This document shows, one piece after another, positions 60,701 through 64,000 of a stretch of DNA of 64,000 bases. The DNA comes from Coptis chinensis (taxonomy: Eukaryota; Streptophyta; Magnoliopsida; Ranunculales; Ranunculaceae). Numbering within the stretch: the stretch's first letter is position 1; every line of letters begins with the position of its first letter. Under the pieces are notes generated by a model, which worked only from the letters and a program-made list of their open reading frames with translations, had not been told where the DNA came from and searched no databases. Both the position numbers and the translations under genes were made by a program. The stretch covers positions 36,014,001 through 36,078,000 of the forward strand of contig CM027380.1 in NCBI GenBank assembly GCA_015680905.1, given 5' to 3'.

Positions 60701-61320
60701 GGTTTCACAAGAGCGACGCATCACCAATAACAAAGTCTCGGATACCTTAATGTGGATATCTCAAGGGCCTCGGATGCATGTATTAAATTATGAGACCTAT
60801 ATCATCAATGGTTATCGGTTTTCCACAAAAATTCGGGATGCTACACGTGTCACTCAAAACAGTGGTGTGAGCTTGGTCGCCGCAGCAATGCAAGTTGCAA
60901 GTGCGAAGGATAAGAAACCGACCTTTTTTTCGATATGTCCTTTTATGGAGTTATTGTTGAAATATGGTTGCTTGATTATTTTAATTTTCACGTTCCAGTG
61001 TTCAGGTGTGATTGGGTTGATAGTAGGAATGGTATCAAGAAAGATGATTTGGGTTTCACATTAGTTGATCTTGGTAGAGTTGGTCATAAATCTGATTCGT
61101 TTATCTTAGCTTCTCAAGCCAAGCAAGTCTTTTTTGTTCCTGACCAACTTGATCCTAAGTGGTCAGTTTGCTCTGGCAGCTCCTAAAAGATGTTATAATG
61201 TTGGTGATATTGGTAATGCCGTGTTTGATGGGGACATAGGAGACAAGGTTCATTCGAAGTATTTCCAAGTGCTGATTCTTTTGATTTGATTGATGAATCT
61301 CGGTTAGTTTACACACGTGA
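57724..61320 (+). pseudogene. CACTA transposase (tnp2/TNPD type), frameshifted
   Basis: Starts MDKLWMSKDRLTDEYIVGVK with a Transpos_assoc domain (IRCPCKHCVN). Transposase_21 follows (CPTCGASRYK, WHADAREVDDKLRHPADSPA, STDGVNPHGSMSSRYS, YYACPICGE, later RHSLDVMHIEKNVCDN). Then comes the DUF4218 region (HLVREVKLCGP; GYVRNRNRPEGCIAENYIAE) and a DUF4216 region (YYGVIVEIWLLDYF-like; VDLGRVGHKSDSFILASQAK). Frame changes lie near 58070, 59276 and 60915, and a TGA near 60036 replaces the residue after GPVFF. A clear intron lies after TTTGAGAG (about 60058-60149). The length and domain set are those of a full tnp2 protein that binds and cuts the element ends; this copy is inactive. Confidence 0.9.
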
Positions 61321-62045
61321 AGACGTGAGGGAATATGGGTTGAGAATGAATCATCTAAAACCTAGTCATTTTGTTTTTTTTTTTCTTTTTTTTGTTTCTC
61401 GCGATTTTTTATTGTAAGATTCTCTATAAGTTGTCAATTGATCAAGATTTTTTAAGCCTTCGATGAATCTTGTATTTAGTTATTTCTATTAGTCACTTTT
61501 TTTCTGTTTTTCCATTTGAAGCTTTACTTATTTCATGAGTAGACTTCATCTATGCGGTATTATTCAAACAAATTTTTTTTAAAGCACATTATACTTGAAA
61601 TACAAATATTTGTTGTATTACAATTCATTCTAGAGAGATAATTAGCGAGAATCGTCAATCACTTATAACATCTTCTATCTTGTAGAATTCCAAGCCTAAT
61701 GATAGACGATGACCAAGTAAAAAAAAGCTTGTTATAGATTTTCAAACCCAAGCCAATTAGTCAACATAGCCTATCTTCATATCTTGTCTACACGTTCCCT
61801 TTTGCGGTTTTCTTTGCATCGGTTATTAGTCGATAAATGTTTCTTTCTTTCTTAAAATCGGTATTTTTGTTGCTTCTTTGCCCTAAAATGGATGATGGGC
61901 ACTTATTGCAACATGAGTAGGAAGAATCGATGGCCGACCAAGTTCAATCCCATCACTACATCTTGGTCCCCTTCGAGGGAAAATAATGGGGAGATAGCCA
62001 TTCGCGGAGGGCGGAACCACCAAAAGTTCTCATAATCCTCAAACC
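61321..62045. other. Spacer after tnp2, no gene
   Basis: T-rich sequence (including a long T-run near 61371-61393) and unremarkable AT-rich DNA up to the protease fragment. Confidence 0.5.
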
Positions 62046-62400
62046 ATTATCTCACTGGAAACTAGTCAGAAACCTGTGATGATCCATTCCTTCGGGTATG
62101 GCACTGCAATAAATGTTTTGCAACCGTCCCCATCGGGGATCTGGCCGATAATCTGGTTCTATTCCATTTCCATTGATGTCCATATGATTTGGCGTTACAT
62201 ACTTCCCAACAGTGACTAACACACCCGATCCATCATTAAGTTCGAATATAGATTGAATTAAACCCTTACTGAAAGTCTTCTCCCCAACAAGAACAGCTCT
62301 GCAGTTATCATGAAGTGTAGTAGCTACTATTTCACTTGAACTAGCAGTCTTGTTATTGACCAATACAATTAGGGGAGTGTAACCAAAGGCACGATCCTCA
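62046..62400 (-). pseudogene. Carboxyl-terminal-processing protease (CtpA, S41) C-terminal fragment
   Basis: The minus-strand frame encodes the end of a chloroplast-type C-terminal processing peptidase. It includes PLIVLVNNKTASSSEIVATT with the catalytic Ser region, GEKTFSKGLIQSIFEL with the catalytic Lys about 25 residues on, and KYVTPNHMDINGNGIEPDYR near the C-terminus. Family members trim the D1 protein of photosystem II or related thylakoid proteins. PDZ and transit-peptide parts are absent, and upstream coding is not continuous. It lies antisense inside a CACTA element, which suggests a captured fragment. Confidence 0.88.
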
Positions 62401-62832
62401 AAGAACTATAGTATTATGGTACTTGGGATCCTTTGTTTGTTAGCTACTTTGATACTGAGGTATTACGTTGAAAAGAATTTGCACAAAAAAATACTGAGGG
62501 ATATATAATGGCCATACGCTCAAAAATGGCAAGTTGAAAAGAATGACAAACAAGTGTGTTTTACCAAAACATTTACATAAGGTTTTCCTTGAATGAAGTG
62601 TGTTTCTGGTGATGATTTGCATGGCTCTCAAGAGCTGAAATCACTCAAGTCACAAAGTTTCCTGAATTTAGACCTCGCTATTCTGAGAATCCAACCATGT
62701 CACCTAGCCCTTCACCAAATGAAATGATTCTATTCTGAGAAAAAAAAGGGAAGTGTAAGGGGAAAAACCGTTAAGTGAGATGACATGTTACACAATCACT
62801 AAGCATTGAACTTGCTCTCATACATACCAAAA

Positions 62833-63105
62833 GTTTCTTCAACTTGTTCTTCTTCTTCTTCTTTTTATCTACATAGGCTTCAAGTTCCTTCTCACGGACA
62901 AGGGCATCCTCCAGAGCCTGCGAAAAACAAGAATAATCAGTGCAATAAAAAGCATTCTGACGTTTTTCCTTGAATGTGCCACTAGCTAGTAGCTGTTACC
63001 TTAGGCCAAATACATACAATGAGTTCTAGCAATCAAGAAGAGTAGAGCAGGTGTTAGTATATCAAATTCAAAAACCATGAGTCTATAAAATTACCTGTTT
63101 GGTTG
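62833..63105 (-). pseudogene. Unidentified two-exon fragment with a lysine-rich segment
   Basis: The minus strand reads ATGGCAACCAAACAG then a donor GTAATT (near 63090). After a TTTTCGCAG acceptor it reads ALEDALVREKELEAYVDKKK and further lysines, ending at donor GTATGT (about 62833). Both junctions are GT-AG and join in phase, so this looks like spliced host sequence. Family not recognised. Confidence 0.45.
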
Positions 63106-63480
63106 CCATGAGTTCTTATTCTAGGGCATCGACCGCGTTCACACAAAGACATTAAGCATTTCCTCTTTCTCGGCCGGGCATTGTAGTGGTTTTTGTCGAG
63201 AACGGTGACCTTCTCTTCAGTCACCATGCACTTCATGACGGACATGTATTTAGCGGATATGGTAGGTCCAGGTGGCCGGGGGTAGTTAGTTGGCTTAATG
63301 TTGTGGTTTACAGAGTCAATAGTCTTTGGAATAGAGGTTGGCATCGATGAGCTTCTTTGGTATGTTGCGAGTCAATCGATCATAGTGACAACGCCCATGA
63401 CAAAACGCCGGGGCCTTGAGAAGATTTGAGCGCTTAGCTTGTCAGAAACCTTGCATTCATCATAAGGAGAGAAACAACCT
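63106..63480 (-). pseudogene. Unidentified host-like fragment
   Basis: The minus-strand frame contains CKVSDKLSAQIFSRPRRFVM, then after a stop RPPGPTISAKYMSVMKCMVT and KVTVLDKNHYNARPRKRK. Higher GC than the surroundings and coherent codon composition suggest former coding sequence, possibly captured by the CACTA element. Not identified. Confidence 0.35.
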
Positions 63481-63750
63481 GAAATTTGAATAGTAGCATT
63501 TGATGGCTCCAGTTATACAACAAAACATAAACACTTGGCAATATAATATTATTAGGTTATGACACCACTAGTGTTCTCTTTTTGATTCCGAAACTTATTT
63601 ACAAGAAATACAATTTGCTTGGTGTGCATTTGCTATTACTAGGTGTTTATATATATATATATATTTGTTTTTCCTTCTACGCATATTCCTGTTCATCTCA
63701 TATAATACTAATTAATGTCCTGTGCTTATATTTTTCAGCTTAGCCTAGCC

Positions 63751-64000
63751 ATGGATCCGGAAGAGGTTGTTCATTTTGAGGATGAGGTTGTCCATTCTGA
63801 AGATGAGGTTGTTCATTCTGAGGATGAGGCTGTCCATTCTGAAGACAAAACACCTATAAGTACTAGGGTAGAAAGGAGAGGCGCAACTGTAATGTATTGT
63901 CTTTCTGTTGATTGGGATGGTATCATCATAAGAGTTCACTTTGATAGGAAAGGTAGGCCTATAAGTCAAAAAGTTTGTAATAAGATTTCTGGTTGGGAAG
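63751..64000 (+). CDS. CACTA second gene, Transposase_24-like, N-terminal part (runs off the window)
   Basis: Starts ATGGATCCGGAAGAGG shortly after an acceptor (TATTTTTCAG). The N-terminus is a repeated acidic heptad (EDEVVHS, EDEVVHS, EDEAVHS). It is followed by RGATVMYCLSVDWDGIIIRV and HFDRKGRPISQKVCNKISGW, which match the start of the Transposase_24 (Ptta/En/Spm) family of plant CACTA elements. These proteins are thought to bind subterminal repeats. The frame is open to the window edge. It is on the same strand as tnp2, as expected for one element. Confidence 0.7.
   Translation, partial: MDPEEVVHFEDEVVHSEDEVVHSEDEAVHSEDKTPISTRVERRGATVMYCLSVDWDGIIIRVHFDRKGRPISQKVCNKISGWE
63763..63846 (+). 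repeat. 21-bp in-frame repeat in the CACTA second gene
   Basis: Four copies of GAGGATGAGGTTGTCCATTC-like units (21 bp, seven codons) encode the acidic heptads. The first copy is the most diverged. Confidence 0.85.

Larger units (their letters stand above)
54942..64000 (+). mobile_element. CACTA (En/Spm) transposon, left end to beyond the window
   Basis: The left terminal repeat CACTACTAAAAAAAAGG starts the element, preceded by ATT. Subterminal TGACG-type repeats, a tnp2 transposase and a Transposase_24-type gene follow on the same strand. No right terminus (TTTTTTTAGTAGTG-like) was seen before base 64000, so at least 9.06 kb is present. A MITE is inserted near the left end, and antisense host-gene pieces lie between the two element genes. 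Confidence 0.85.

Overview
The window is nuclear DNA of a flowering plant, most likely a eudicot. The base composition is AT-rich, the genes have GT-AG introns, and almost everything is transposable-element sequence of plant types: Athila-lineage Ty3/gypsy, MULE, CACTA, hAT, LINE and MITEs. Only small host-gene pieces are visible: an LEA_1 gene, an F-box/LRR relic, a cinnamyl-alcohol-dehydrogenase relic and a carboxyl-terminal-processing-protease fragment. No rRNA, tRNA, CRISPR or prokaryotic operon structure was seen. The species cannot be named from the sequence.

Layout. 1-1405 is the 3' end of a LINE that landed in an LTR. 1406-18717 is a broken Athila-type element on the minus strand: truncated 3' LTR, ORF3 remnants, integrase, RNase H, reverse transcriptase, protease, gag, primer-binding site and 5' LTR. 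Two solo LTRs of a related subfamily sit inside it, one in the 3' part and one splitting the 5' LTR. 18718-21538 is the 3' part of an older, oppositely oriented element of the same lineage, into which the minus-strand element appears to have inserted.

21860-39500 is the most unusual part. Four tandem 574-578 bp units each carry a long foldback plus a scrap of a ULP1-like gene. They run directly into a second partial copy of that gene, followed by a cinnamyl alcohol dehydrogenase pseudogene. Next come a decayed FAR1-type MULE transposase (27.4-30.7 kb), a plus-strand gene with a DUF1985-like N-terminus and a ULP1 cysteine-protease C-terminus (31.3-35.0 kb), and a convergent minus-strand ULP1-like gene of about ten exons (36.4-39.3 kb). 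An 86-bp minisatellite occurs between the two ULP1 genes, in an intron of the second, and as a short piece upstream. The transposase plus ULP1-like gene arrangement resembles Kaonashi-type MULEs, but the termini were not found.

40-48 kb is a patchwork of non-autonomous elements. It includes a 2.16-kb hAT element with a perfect 8-bp target duplication and a 1.25-kb pyrimidine-rich minisatellite inside it. 47.3-51.9 kb holds the host-like fragments (F-box/LRR, LEA_1, two unidentified) and an RNase H scrap. 54942 to the window end is a CACTA (En/Spm) element: terminal repeat, subterminal repeats, a MITE insertion, a frameshifted tnp2 transposase and the start of a Transposase_24-type second gene. 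Antisense fragments of host genes lie between the two transposon genes, which suggests gene capture.
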